From contig JAFDVI010000039.1 in the NCBI GenBank assembly GCA_018269055.1, positions 50,411-114,410 of the forward strand: 64,000 bases of DNA, written 5' to 3'. The DNA comes from Acidobacteriota bacterium. GTDB lineage: Bacteria; Acidobacteriota; Blastocatellia; RBC074. Below the pieces are notes generated by a model, which saw only the letters and a program-made list of their open reading frames with translations, was not told where the DNA came from and did no database searches. The position numbers and the translations under genes are program-made. Below are positions 44,320 to 52,557 of the stretch, piece after piece. Positions within the stretch are counted from its first letter, which is position 1. Every line of letters begins with the position of its first letter.

Positions 44320-46422
44320 ATGAACCGAAGAGCGAAATTCGCTTGCTTGCTGACCCTGATTGGCTGTTTTGTATTTCAACCCAATACTGAAGCGCAAAAG
44401 AAATCTGCCGCTTCACCGGCCAAAAAACCGGCAGGGAAAATTGACGATGCCGCACTAAAAACCGCCGATGCCCGAACCGGCGATTGGATCACGCATGGAC
44501 GAGATTACGCCGAAACGCGGTTCAGCCCGCTCAAACAGGTCAACGATTCCAATGTCAAAGAGCTGGGACTGGCTTGGTCGTTCGACACGCAAACCGATCG
44601 CGGATTGGAAGCCACGCCGATCATCGTAGATGGCGTGATGTACACGACGGGCAGTTGGAGCGTCGTCTTTGCGCTGGATGCGCGCACCGGCAAGCAATTG
44701 TGGAAATGGGATCCGAAAGTTCCTCACGAGGTAGGCCCTAAAGCCTGTTGCGACGTGGTCAATCGCGGCGTCGCGGTTTACAAAGGCCGCATCTACGTCG
44801 GCACGCTCGATGGACGGTTGGCTGCGCTGGATGCCGCAACAGGCGCGCCGATCTGGGAAGTTGTGACCGTGGATCAAACCAAATCGTACACGATTACGGC
44901 GGCTCCGCGCGTGGTCAAAGGCAAGGTTTTCATTGGCAATGGCGGCGGTGAATACGGCATGCGCGGATACTTTTCGGCGTATGACGCGATGACGGGCAAG
45001 CTGGCTTGGCGGTTTTACACCGTGCCGGGCGATCCGAAAGAAGTTGTTCCCGCCGCAATGAAACCCGCGATGGACAAAGCCGCCAAAACCTGGAAGGGCG
45101 AGTGGTGGAAAGTCGGAGGCGGCGGAACTGTTTGGGATTCGATGGCCTATGACCCGGAACTCGATCTGTTGTATGTCGGCGTGGGCAATGGCTCGCCCTG
45201 GAATCAACACGTCCGCAGTCCGGGCGGCGGCGACAATTTGTACCTGTCTTCGATCCTGGCAGTGAAACCGGACACGGGCAGGCTGGTGTGGCATTACCAA
45301 ACGACGCCGGGCGATACCTGGGATTTCACTGCCACGCAGCACATCGTTTTGGCCGATCTGACCATTAACGGTAAACCGCGCAAAGTCCTGATGCAGGCTC
45401 CGAAAAACGGATTCTTTTACGTGCTTGATCGCGTGACAGGCGAACTGATTTCCGCCGAAGCCTACGTCACCGTCACCTGGGCCAAGGGCATAGACAAAAC
45501 GACAGGCCGCCCGATTGAAGCGGACGGCGTGCGGTACAAAGACAAGCCGATTGGCATGCAACCCGGCCCGCTCGGAGGCCACAACTGGCAACCGATGTCC
45601 TTCAATCCGCAAACCGGACTGGTGTACATCCCGGCGCAGGAAACTGCCTTCGGGTATGGCCAGGAAGCGGGCTTCAAATTCCGGGATCGCGGCTGGAACA
45701 CAGGCGTGGACTTCGCCATTGTCAAAGACCCGCCGACTGCTATTCCGACGGGACATTTGCTGGCTTGGGACCCGGTCACGCAAAAAGAGCGTTGGCGCGT
45801 GCCGTACCCTGTGATGTGGAACGGCGGAACAATGACCACAGCGGGCAATCTGGTTTTCCAGGGAACTTCCGACGGGCGCTTTGTGGCGTACAGCGCGGAC
45901 AAAGGCGCGAAGTTGTGGGAGGTCACAGTCGGCACGGGCGTCATTGCTTCGCCGGTGACGTACGAAATTGACGGCACGCAGTACGTTTCAATTATGGCCG
46001 GCTGGGGCGGATCGTTTGCGCTGACGGGCGGCAACCTGGGCTTGCCCGCAACTTCAGGTCGCGTGCTGACCTTTGCGCTCAACGGCAAGCAACAGCTTCC
46101 GGTCATCGCGGCTCAAACTGCTGCGCCGCCTGCCGCAATGGAACTAACCGCATCCGCGGAAATAATCGCCAAGGGCGGAGATTTGTTCGCGCGAAACTGC
46201 GCTGTTTGCCATGGCATCGCAGCGATGGGCGGGGGCGGTGTTCTGCCGGATTTGCGTTTTTCGAAACCGGCGACCCTGAACAGTCTTCCAAAAATCGTTT
46301 TGGACGGAGCGTTGGTCAGTGAAGGCATGCCTTTGTTCAAATACTCAATGAATGCCGGTGATGTCGAAGCGATTCGAGCTTATGTTGTGAGTCGAAGGAA
46401 TGAACTAACGGCGAAGAAGTAA
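44320..46422 (+). CDS. PQQ-dependent alcohol dehydrogenase with fused cytochrome c domain
   Basis: A 700-residue periplasmic quinohemoprotein (type II) that oxidises alcohols and passes electrons through its own heme. A signal peptide leads into eight beta-propeller blades. C143-C144 form the vicinal disulfide over PQQ; GGGEYG has the metal-binding Glu; D335 in DTWDFTA is the catalytic base. Two residues later is Thr337, where lanthanide-dependent enzymes have Asp, so a calcium-type enzyme is predicted. The C-terminus is a class I cytochrome c with C627-A-V-C630-H and GMPLFKYSMNAGDVEAI (axial Met). No PQQ-biosynthesis gene is adjacent. The 3' end faces the TIR gene across 19 nt. Confidence 0.93.
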   Translation: MNRRAKFACLLTLIGCFVFQPNTEAQKKSAASPAKKPAGKIDDAALKTADARTGDWITHGRDYAETRFSPLKQVNDSNVKELGLAWSFDTQTDRGLEATPIIVDGVMYTTGSWSVVFALDARTGKQLWKWDPKVPHEVGPKACCDVVNRGVAVYKGRIYVGTLDGRLAALDAATGAPIWEVVTVDQTKSYTITAAPRVVKGKVFIGNGGGEYGMRGYFSAYDAMTGKLAWRFYTVPGDPKEVVPAAMKPAMDKAAKTWKGEWWKVGGGGTVWDSMAYDPELDLLYVGVGNGSPWNQHVRSPGGGDNLYLSSILAVKPDTGRLVWHYQTTPGDTWDFTATQHIVLADLTINGKPRKVLMQAPKNGFFYVLDRVTGELISAEAYVTVTWAKGIDKTTGRPIEADGVRYKDKPIGMQPGPLGGHNWQPMSFNPQTGLVYIPAQETAFGYGQEAGFKFRDRGWNTGVDFAIVKDPPTAIPTGHLLAWDPVTQKERWRVPYPVMWNGGTMTTAGNLVFQGTSDGRFVAYSADKGAKLWEVTVGTGVIASPVTYEIDGTQYVSIMAGWGGSFALTGGNLGLPATSGRVLTFALNGKQQLPVIAAQTAAPPAAMELTASAEIIAKGGDLFARNCAVCHGIAAMGGGGVLPDLRFSKPATLNSLPKIVLDGALVSEGMPLFKYSMNAGDVEAIRAYVVSRRNELTAKK

Positions 46423-46441
46423 GGAAGACAAAGAGGATGAA

Positions 46442-46858
46442 TTATGAGGCTTTTTGATAACCGATTCCCCAGATTCGAAGTAACGCGGCCCAGCCATTAT
46501 CAAGCGATTGAGTGAAATCAACCGTATGAAGAGAGGGAAGTGTCCACGATAAAATTTCAGGATCACAAGGCAGATAAAGGACTGGTACAATTCTTTTTTC
46601 AAATCGCCGTTGGTGCAAAGCATATTGTAGCTCGCGTTTAACCCACATTGATTCGACCGAGTTAGGGGAAAGAATCACCGCAAACCAATCACACCTTCTT
46701 AAAGCCAGACCAATCTCATCCTGCCATTCTTGTGCGCCAACCATATTCGTTGGTGCATACCAAACGGGAATTCCGTATTGACGGATTGTGTTTGCCACAG
46801 ACGTTGCGAACTCGTGGTCTTCACTGGAGTGGGAGAGAAAAATTTCTTTCGGGGTCAT
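46442..46858 (-). CDS. Stand-alone TIR-domain protein 1
   Basis: A 138-residue protein made of a single TIR domain. KEIFLSHSSEDHEFATSVANTIRQYGIPVWYAP is box 1 and helix A, GAQEWQDEIGLALRRCDWFAVILSPNSVES the central part, and MWVKRELQYALHQR carries the W-x3-E Glu that is catalytic in NADase TIR domains such as SARM1. There is no other domain or TM helix. It is preceded by a second TIR gene 20 nt upstream on the same strand. The coding DNA is more AT-rich than its neighbours, which suggests transfer. It may cleave NAD or act as a signalling adaptor. Confidence 0.88.
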   Translation of the reverse strand: MTPKEIFLSHSSEDHEFATSVANTIRQYGIPVWYAPTNMVGAQEWQDEIGLALRRCDWFAVILSPNSVESMWVKRELQYALHQRRFEKRIVPVLYLPCDPEILSWTLPSLHTVDFTQSLDNGWAALLRIWGIGYQKAS

Positions 46859-46878
46859 ATCTTGACCTTAAGGCTGAT

Positions 46879-47343
46879 TCAGGAAAGTGACGCCACAGAA
46901 CGAAAAGCAGGCGGAAAATCGGTAGAGATGAAATCAAGCGGCCTCTTCAGGATTTCGACTATTTGATTTAATTCGGCTTCAGGGTTTTCCGGGTCCGGCA
47001 GATACACCATCTGTAAATTTTCCAGAATCCAGGGAATCTGGTCACTCTGAAATCTCTCTGGGTCTCCAATTAATACAGGGATTAACCGCCAAGCGTAATT
47101 CTTGTTGCCAAGCGCAAACTCAATCTCACTTTGCACCCAACGAGATTCCAGCGATTCGGGGGTCAGCAAAACGACCATTGCCTCTGATTCATCAAGAGCT
47201 TGGGCAGTCAACTTTGCCCAATTATCACCGGGGTACAAATTGCTATAAGCATCCCAAACGCCAAATCCGGCCTGTTGGATCACTGCCGCCAGTTTCCTGG
47301 CCAGCTTAAGGTCTTTTCCAGAATGGCTGATAAAAACTTGCAT
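46879..47343 (-). CDS. Stand-alone TIR-domain protein 2
   Basis: A 154-residue protein: MQVFISHSGKDLKLARKLAAVIQQAGFGVWDAY (box 1), GDNWAKLTAQALDESEAMVVLLTPESLES, and RWVQSEIEFALGNKN with the W-x3-E catalytic-type Glu. A C-terminal ~45 residues beyond the TIR core contain an acidic helix (NPEAELNQIVEIL). The ATG at 47343 is placed after GGGAGGT, a strong ribosome binding site; the frame is open to 47361. It precedes the other TIR gene and lies 49 nt after the B12-binding gene, so all three may be one transcript. No known effector gene (SIR2, ThsA, caspase-like) is adjacent. Confidence 0.88.
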   Translation of the reverse strand: MQVFISHSGKDLKLARKLAAVIQQAGFGVWDAYSNLYPGDNWAKLTAQALDESEAMVVLLTPESLESRWVQSEIEFALGNKNYAWRLIPVLIGDPERFQSDQIPWILENLQMVYLPDPENPEAELNQIVEILKRPLDFISTDFPPAFRSVASLS

Positions 47344-47392
47344 AGAGTCCATACCTCCCATTGCTTGGCCATTTTATCCTTGCAAGATCAAA

Positions 47393-47797
47393 TTAGTCAC
47401 GCGGCTTCACGTTTTCGTTGATGTATTTGATGATGTCTTCGGTGGAAGCGCCGGGCAGGAAGACTTCGCCGACGCCGGCGGCTTTCAGTTTCGGGATGTC
47501 GTCGTCCGGAATAATACCGCCGCCGAACAACAGCACGTCATCCATGCCTTTTTCTTTCATCAACTCCAAGACACGCGGAAAGATGGTCATGTGTGCGCCG
47601 GAAAGAATGGATAATCCGACGATGTCCACGTCTTCCTGCAAAGCGGCGTTGACGATTTGTTCCGGCGTCTGGCGCAATCCGGTGTAGATGACTTCCATAC
47701 CGGCGTCGCGCAGTGCGCGCGCAATGACTTTGACTCCACGGTCGTGACCGTCCAGGCCGGGTTTAGCAAGCAGGACTCTAATTTTTGTTTCTGGCAT
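47393..47797 (-). CDS. Stand-alone cobalamin-binding domain (methylmalonyl-CoA mutase C-terminal type)
   Basis: A 134-residue B12-binding Rossmann-like domain. KIRVLLAKPGLDGHDRGVKVIARALRDAGMEVIYTG contains D-G-H-D-R-G, whose His ligates cobalt from below; GLSILSGAHMTIFPRVLELM and LLFGGGIIPDDDIPKL complete the fold. In methylmalonyl-CoA mutase this is the C-terminal part of the large subunit or the small subunit in split enzymes. No catalytic mutase subunit, epimerase or MeaB is in the window, so the partner must be encoded elsewhere. The ATG at 47797 is chosen; the longer frame to 47896 has no similarity. Confidence 0.9.
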   Translation of the reverse strand: MPETKIRVLLAKPGLDGHDRGVKVIARALRDAGMEVIYTGLRQTPEQIVNAALQEDVDIVGLSILSGAHMTIFPRVLELMKEKGMDDVLLFGGGIIPDDDIPKLKAAGVGEVFLPGASTEDIIKYINENVKPRD

Positions 47798-48053
47798 AAG
47801 TTGATGTTTTGACAGGAAAATGTTTGCACTCAAATTCACGCAACGATGCGGATTGTAGCAACTCGCCTTCCATCTCGTAAATCTCGTCGCAATCATCTTT
47901 TGAACGGAATTGGACTGGTGTTGCCGAGCGGATTTTTCGCTTGCGACTGTGCGCGGCTCAAGGCTATAGTCAGTCGCGTTCTAGCGCCCTGGTAGTCTTT
48001 TAATCAGCGTCCCTATCACATCAAACACAAAAGTTCTGAGTGAGGTCCTTACG

Positions 48054-50522
48054 ATGCGCGCCAAGTTCTCTCTCCGCATTCGCAGCATCAAATTAATTTT
48101 GACTGCTTTCCTTCCCATCATAGTCGGTGGAGCATCCTTCATTGCACTACAATTCGCTCAAATTGCGTCGGCGTCCAATGCCGCAGTGGTGAGTGTGAAC
48201 GCCGCCAGTTTTGCCGGGCCGCTGGCTCCGGGATCCATCGCTGCCGCGTTTGGAACAAACTTAGCCACACGGTTGGAATCCGCGCAGGTGTTGCCGCTGC
48301 CAACTGAGTTGGCGGGCACGACGGTTCGGGTCATTGACAGTCGCAATGTTGAATTTGCCGCACAGTTGTTTTTCGTGTCGCCGGGACAAATCAATTATTT
48401 GATCCCTGACCAGGCTGCGACAGGCACGGCGCAGGTTATCATCACTTCCAGCAATGGCGAAATCTCGCGAGGAGAGTTGCAATTGATGAATTCGTCTCCG
48501 GCCATTTTCACAGTTTCCTATACTGGCAAAGGGTTGCCAGTTGCGTTGACCACATTTGATGGCGTGGTTTACGACGGCGTCGCCAATGCGGATGGTTCGG
48601 CACGTGCGGTAAATCCGGGCAGCACCTGGCGGCCCAATTACTTGCTGCTGTTCGGAACCGGGTTGCGAAACGGAAACGGATTGCGCGTCCGCATTGGCGG
48701 TACGGAAATCGCTCCGATGTATGTCGGCGCGCAAGGATCGTTTGCCGGACTGGATCAAATCAATTTGATGCTGCCAGCGAACATGCCCGGCGGAATTACC
48801 GACGTCACGCTGATTGCCGAAGGCCGGGCCAGCAATACTGTCCAATTGAAAATATCCGGTGAGACTGCGCCTTCACAAAATTCCCTGACAGAAGACGACG
48901 TCAAAAAAATCATTTCCCAGGCCGTCGGGCGCGCGCAGCAAATCGGGTTGCCAGTGACGGTAGCCGTTACGGACAAAGAGGGGACGGTGCTCGGGGTGTT
49001 CAAGATGAATGGCGCGCGCAGCGACATCAAAATCGGCACGACCAATCTGCAAACCGGCGCGCCGGGCAAACCCGCCGATCCGGATGGATTGAATGAAATT
49101 GTGGTGCCGCTCAGAAATCCCGATGGCAGCTTTGTCGCTCCGCCCGGGCCGTTGCGCGACGGAGCGGCGCTGGCTGCAATTTCCAAAGCAGGAACATCCT
49201 CGTTTTTCAGCACGCAGGGCAATGCGTTCACCACGCGAACCGCTAGTTTCATCATTCAAGAGCACTTTCCGCCAAAAATCGAATTTACTTCCGCAGGGCC
49301 GCTCTTCGGCGTGCAATTTTCCCAGCTTCCCTGTTCCGACGTGAAAATGCCGAACCTGCCGTTGGGATTGTCGGGCGATCCGGGCAGTGCGCCGATCTAC
49401 AAAAATGGCGTTGCTGCAGGCGGCGTAGGCATTGAAGGCGACGGGTTTTATTCGGTTGACCTTGACCCTTCCGATCAGGATCAATCGCCGGAAGAGAGCA
49501 TCGCCGTGGCGGCCAGTTTCGGGTACGAACCGCCAGCGGCAATTCGCGGCGATCAAATTGTGGTGGATGGAATCCGACTGCCGTTCGTCAATGCACCGCA
49601 AACGGGTGGAACGGCGCCGGCGTTTGGCAGTTTGCCGGGAACGGTGCTGGCTGCGTTTCCGATTCGCGCGGCAGCGGCTTCAGCATTTTCACCGCTCACG
49701 CTGGGAGGCGTTCCGGGCAGAGTTGATTCGCGGTTTTTTCCCTTCAAAGATGGAGCAGTCGCGGGCAGCCAGCGGTTGACCGCAGCCGATGTCAACAAAA
49801 TCATCACGCAGGCTGCGCAGCAGGCTTACCGAACACGTGCTGCCATTCGTCAACCAACGGGTTCTCCCGCCGAAGTCAACATCACGGTCGTTGACGTGAC
49901 CGGCGCTGTGCTGGGAATCTTCAGCACACAGGACGCGCCGATTTTCGGCTTTGACGTTTCCGCGCAAAAAGCGCGCACGGCGGCATTTTTCAGCAAAGCG
50001 ACCGCCGGAGCGGAACTTCGCGCGGCTGAATCCGGCAAACTCGCCAAATTCGCCGATGCCGCGCTGGCCGATGGAATCAAAATGGATGGTTCTATTGCCT
50101 TCAGTGATCGCGCGGGTGGATTTTTGAGCCGTCCGTTTTTTCCTGATGGGATTGACGGCACACAGAACGGGCCGCTTTCAAAACCGATCAGCGTTTGGAC
50201 GCCGTTTAACGACGGGTTGCAAATCGCGATGGTCAAAACTGCGTTAATCAATGTTTTGAGCGGAAAGCCCGTAACGTCCTGCACGGATATTTCGGCGCTG
50301 CCCCAAGGTATTCAGATTTTTGCCGGCAGCGTGCCGCTTTATAAAAATGGTGTGTTGGTGGGAGCCATTGGAATCAGCGGCGACGGCATTGACCAGGACG
50401 ACATTATCGCTTCCGCCGGCAGCCTGGGGTTTGAAGCCCCTGCAACAATTCGCGCCGATCAGTTTTTTGTGCGCGGCGTGCGATTGCCGTTCGTCAAATT
50501 CCCACGTCATCCGAATCTGTGA
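48054..50522 (+). CDS. Secreted TIGR03437 protein fused to two GlcG/HbpS-like domains
   Basis: An 822-residue exported protein. After a signal peptide (LTAFLPIIVGGASFIAL) the TIGR03437 domain spans about 45-275: VVSVNAASFAGPLAPGSIAAAFGTNLA, LFFVSPGQINYLIPDQ, LFGTGLRNG and GLDQINLMLPANMPG. Two GlcG/HbpS-type domains follow (about 285-510 and 575-810). Each starts with a DVxKIIxQA helix, continues with VAVTDKEGTVLGVFKM or VVDVTGAVLGIF, and ends with PIYKNGVAAGGVGIEGDG or PLYKNGVLVGAIGISGDG. HbpS relatives bind heme or sense redox state. AGGT precedes the ATG. The next gene, a multiheme cytochrome, begins 2 nt after its stop, so a heme-related role in the same module is likely. Confidence 0.87.
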   Translation: MRAKFSLRIRSIKLILTAFLPIIVGGASFIALQFAQIASASNAAVVSVNAASFAGPLAPGSIAAAFGTNLATRLESAQVLPLPTELAGTTVRVIDSRNVEFAAQLFFVSPGQINYLIPDQAATGTAQVIITSSNGEISRGELQLMNSSPAIFTVSYTGKGLPVALTTFDGVVYDGVANADGSARAVNPGSTWRPNYLLLFGTGLRNGNGLRVRIGGTEIAPMYVGAQGSFAGLDQINLMLPANMPGGITDVTLIAEGRASNTVQLKISGETAPSQNSLTEDDVKKIISQAVGRAQQIGLPVTVAVTDKEGTVLGVFKMNGARSDIKIGTTNLQTGAPGKPADPDGLNEIVVPLRNPDGSFVAPPGPLRDGAALAAISKAGTSSFFSTQGNAFTTRTASFIIQEHFPPKIEFTSAGPLFGVQFSQLPCSDVKMPNLPLGLSGDPGSAPIYKNGVAAGGVGIEGDGFYSVDLDPSDQDQSPEESIAVAASFGYEPPAAIRGDQIVVDGIRLPFVNAPQTGGTAPAFGSLPGTVLAAFPIRAAAASAFSPLTLGGVPGRVDSRFFPFKDGAVAGSQRLTAADVNKIITQAAQQAYRTRAAIRQPTGSPAEVNITVVDVTGAVLGIFSTQDAPIFGFDVSAQKARTAAFFSKATAGAELRAAESGKLAKFADAALADGIKMDGSIAFSDRAGGFLSRPFFPDGIDGTQNGPLSKPISVWTPFNDGLQIAMVKTALINVLSGKPVTSCTDISALPQGIQIFAGSVPLYKNGVLVGAIGISGDGIDQDDIIASAGSLGFEAPATIRADQFFVRGVRLPFVKFPRHPNL

Positions 50523-50524
50523 AC

Positions 50525-52540
50525 ATGAAACGTCTGGTCGTCATTTTGTTCCTTGCCATCATCGGCGCAACCTGGCGCGGTTATGAGGCGCTGAAAGTCG
50601 TCAGCGCACAAAAATCGCGTCAAACTGCGCCCGCGAAGTATTCCAAATTCCAACACAAAACCCATAAAGGCGTTGTCAAAAGCCTGATTGCCGCGAACAA
50701 AACGGAAGAGTTGAATTGCGCTTACTGCCACGGTTCGGCGGCCAAAGACAAACTTGGCAAAGACCAGCACGACCTGGAAGCCATCGGCTTTCCCAGCCAC
50801 AAAAACGGAGCGCCGGACGCGCTGACGCATTCTGCCTGCACCGACTGCCATGCCATCACAGGTTCCGCGGCCAAGTTGGAAATGTGCGGCATCTGTCATA
50901 CAACCACGACCATCATGAACAACCGGGAAATGAAAACGAACATTCGGCGTTTTCCGAATCCCGATGGCGGCGTGTCGCAGTTTTACGATTCCTTTTCGCA
51001 CAACAGCCACGTGGATTATTACGACCAATACGCCACGCAAACTTCATTGAAAGGACAGATCAAGTTTTTCGACGCCAAAGCTACCGATCCGAAAGCCAAT
51101 AAGGGCCTGGATAAAAACAAGTTTGAATGCGCGTCGTGCCATAACGCGAATATCGCGCCGGTTACCGTCGCCAAAATCAATTTCGCCGCCGGGGTGAAAA
51201 TGAGCGCGCCGTCTCACCCGGAATGTTTTATTTGTCACTTCGATCCAAAAATCGTTTCGCCGCCAAAGACAGACAAACCGAATCCGAAAAACACCTTTGC
51301 GACCAACTGCACGGGCTGTCACACGGACGCCGCCAAACCGCTGAAAGACAATCGCCCGGTTGCGGGTTCTGAGCTGGCTGTTCACTGGTTTGCGCGGCAA
51401 ATCGTCAACACGGAATTGAATCCGGCCAAAACGGGCGTGAAATCGCCGTTGCCGTTCAGCCACAAAACGCATTTTGACGCCATCGGCAAAAATGTACCTG
51501 ATTGTCTGAGTTGCCATGCGACGGCAAAAACGGCCAACACGCTGAAGGATTTTTACCTGGCAGATCGCAAAACCCAGGAAAAACAACCGACGGCTTTGGG
51601 TTGCGTGGAATGCCACAAGAAAGAAATGCAGGCCAAAATCGAAGGCGCAGTGACCGTGGAAACGGCAAAGTGCAATTACTGTCATGCGCTGCCGACGATC
51701 AAGGCGTTTGCCGCAAAAGGTGTGGCAATGCCTCCGCCCAGCCATTTCGGCAAAAAGGCAATTCAACCGGCACAGACTCAGCCCGCGACCACGCCGGCCG
51801 CGACAGAACCATCCGTGAAACCGGCTTCGACGCCTGCGCCGGTAAAAACGCCAACGCCGACAACTGTGCCAGTGAAAACGCCTGCACCGCAAGCTCCGGC
51901 TTCAACGCAGACTTCTTCGCCGCAGCAAATAGTAACCGCGACGACGACACCTGCTCCGCCCAAACCTGCGCCTGTGCCGACGCCTGTGGCGACTAAGTCG
52001 CAACCGACTGCGACGACATCGGCTGCTACCAAACCTGCGCCGAGCGGAATCGTTCGTCTGGGCGATCCGAAAGAAAGTCCGCATTGGGGGCAGCACGACA
52101 AATGGGGCGTGGTCGAAAATTTCAATCACGGCAATCACATCAAACCGTCGTACACGCAAAGCTGCCAGGATTGCCATCACACGAACAAAGATGCCCGCGT
52201 CGAAGCCGTGCTGAAGTGCGTCACCTGCCACAAAGAACTTGGGCATCAGGATACGGATGCCAAAGGCGGCGGCGTGAACGTTCAGGACGCCTACCACGGA
52301 ATTGCCGGAAGCTCGAATACGAAAATCAAAGCGGGCTGCATTGAATGCCACAAAACGTATCGAGACGAGAAAAACGCGGACACTAAAGCTCCCATCAGCC
52401 CATGCCAAGCCTGTCATACTGAAAAGCAGGCTTGGACAGACCCGCGAAAGCGGATTCAATTTGGTCGTCAACAAACTGATGCGTATGAAATCGCTTGGCG
52501 GCAACGGATGATGGATTTCCATGCGCCTGTTCGGCGCTGA
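50525..52540 (+). CDS. Multiheme c-type cytochrome, 13 CxxCH motifs
   Basis: A 671-residue exported cytochrome. The N-terminal signal is MKRLVVILFLAIIGATW. Nine CxxCH motifs (CAYCH, CTDCH, CGICH, CASCH, CFICH, CTGCH, CLSCH, CVECH, CNYCH) lie in roughly the first 395 residues, then a linker of about 100 residues rich in Pro, Thr and Ala, then four more (CQDCH, CVTCH, CIECH, CQACH). Many extra His, as in FQHKTHKG, FSHKTHFD and FNHGNHIK, can serve as second axial ligands, as in cytochrome c7/c3-like proteins. The linker suggests two flexible electron-transfer modules. The ATG at 50525 is preferred to the overlapping GTG at 50519. It probably moves electrons across or outside the envelope; the partner is unknown. 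Confidence 0.92.
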   Translation: MKRLVVILFLAIIGATWRGYEALKVVSAQKSRQTAPAKYSKFQHKTHKGVVKSLIAANKTEELNCAYCHGSAAKDKLGKDQHDLEAIGFPSHKNGAPDALTHSACTDCHAITGSAAKLEMCGICHTTTTIMNNREMKTNIRRFPNPDGGVSQFYDSFSHNSHVDYYDQYATQTSLKGQIKFFDAKATDPKANKGLDKNKFECASCHNANIAPVTVAKINFAAGVKMSAPSHPECFICHFDPKIVSPPKTDKPNPKNTFATNCTGCHTDAAKPLKDNRPVAGSELAVHWFARQIVNTELNPAKTGVKSPLPFSHKTHFDAIGKNVPDCLSCHATAKTANTLKDFYLADRKTQEKQPTALGCVECHKKEMQAKIEGAVTVETAKCNYCHALPTIKAFAAKGVAMPPPSHFGKKAIQPAQTQPATTPAATEPSVKPASTPAPVKTPTPTTVPVKTPAPQAPASTQTSSPQQIVTATTTPAPPKPAPVPTPVATKSQPTATTSAATKPAPSGIVRLGDPKESPHWGQHDKWGVVENFNHGNHIKPSYTQSCQDCHHTNKDARVEAVLKCVTCHKELGHQDTDAKGGGVNVQDAYHGIAGSSNTKIKAGCIECHKTYRDEKNADTKAPISPCQACHTEKQAWTDPRKRIQFGRQQTDAYEIAWRQRMMDFHAPVRR

Positions 52541-52557
52541 TTCAAATTTGCGACTCA

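Noticed and set aside
46442..47797. Thoeris or CBASS-type defence system
   Set aside because: Only TIR domains are present. No ThsA, SIR2, cyclase, SMODS or other effector is encoded on either side, so no named system can be claimed.
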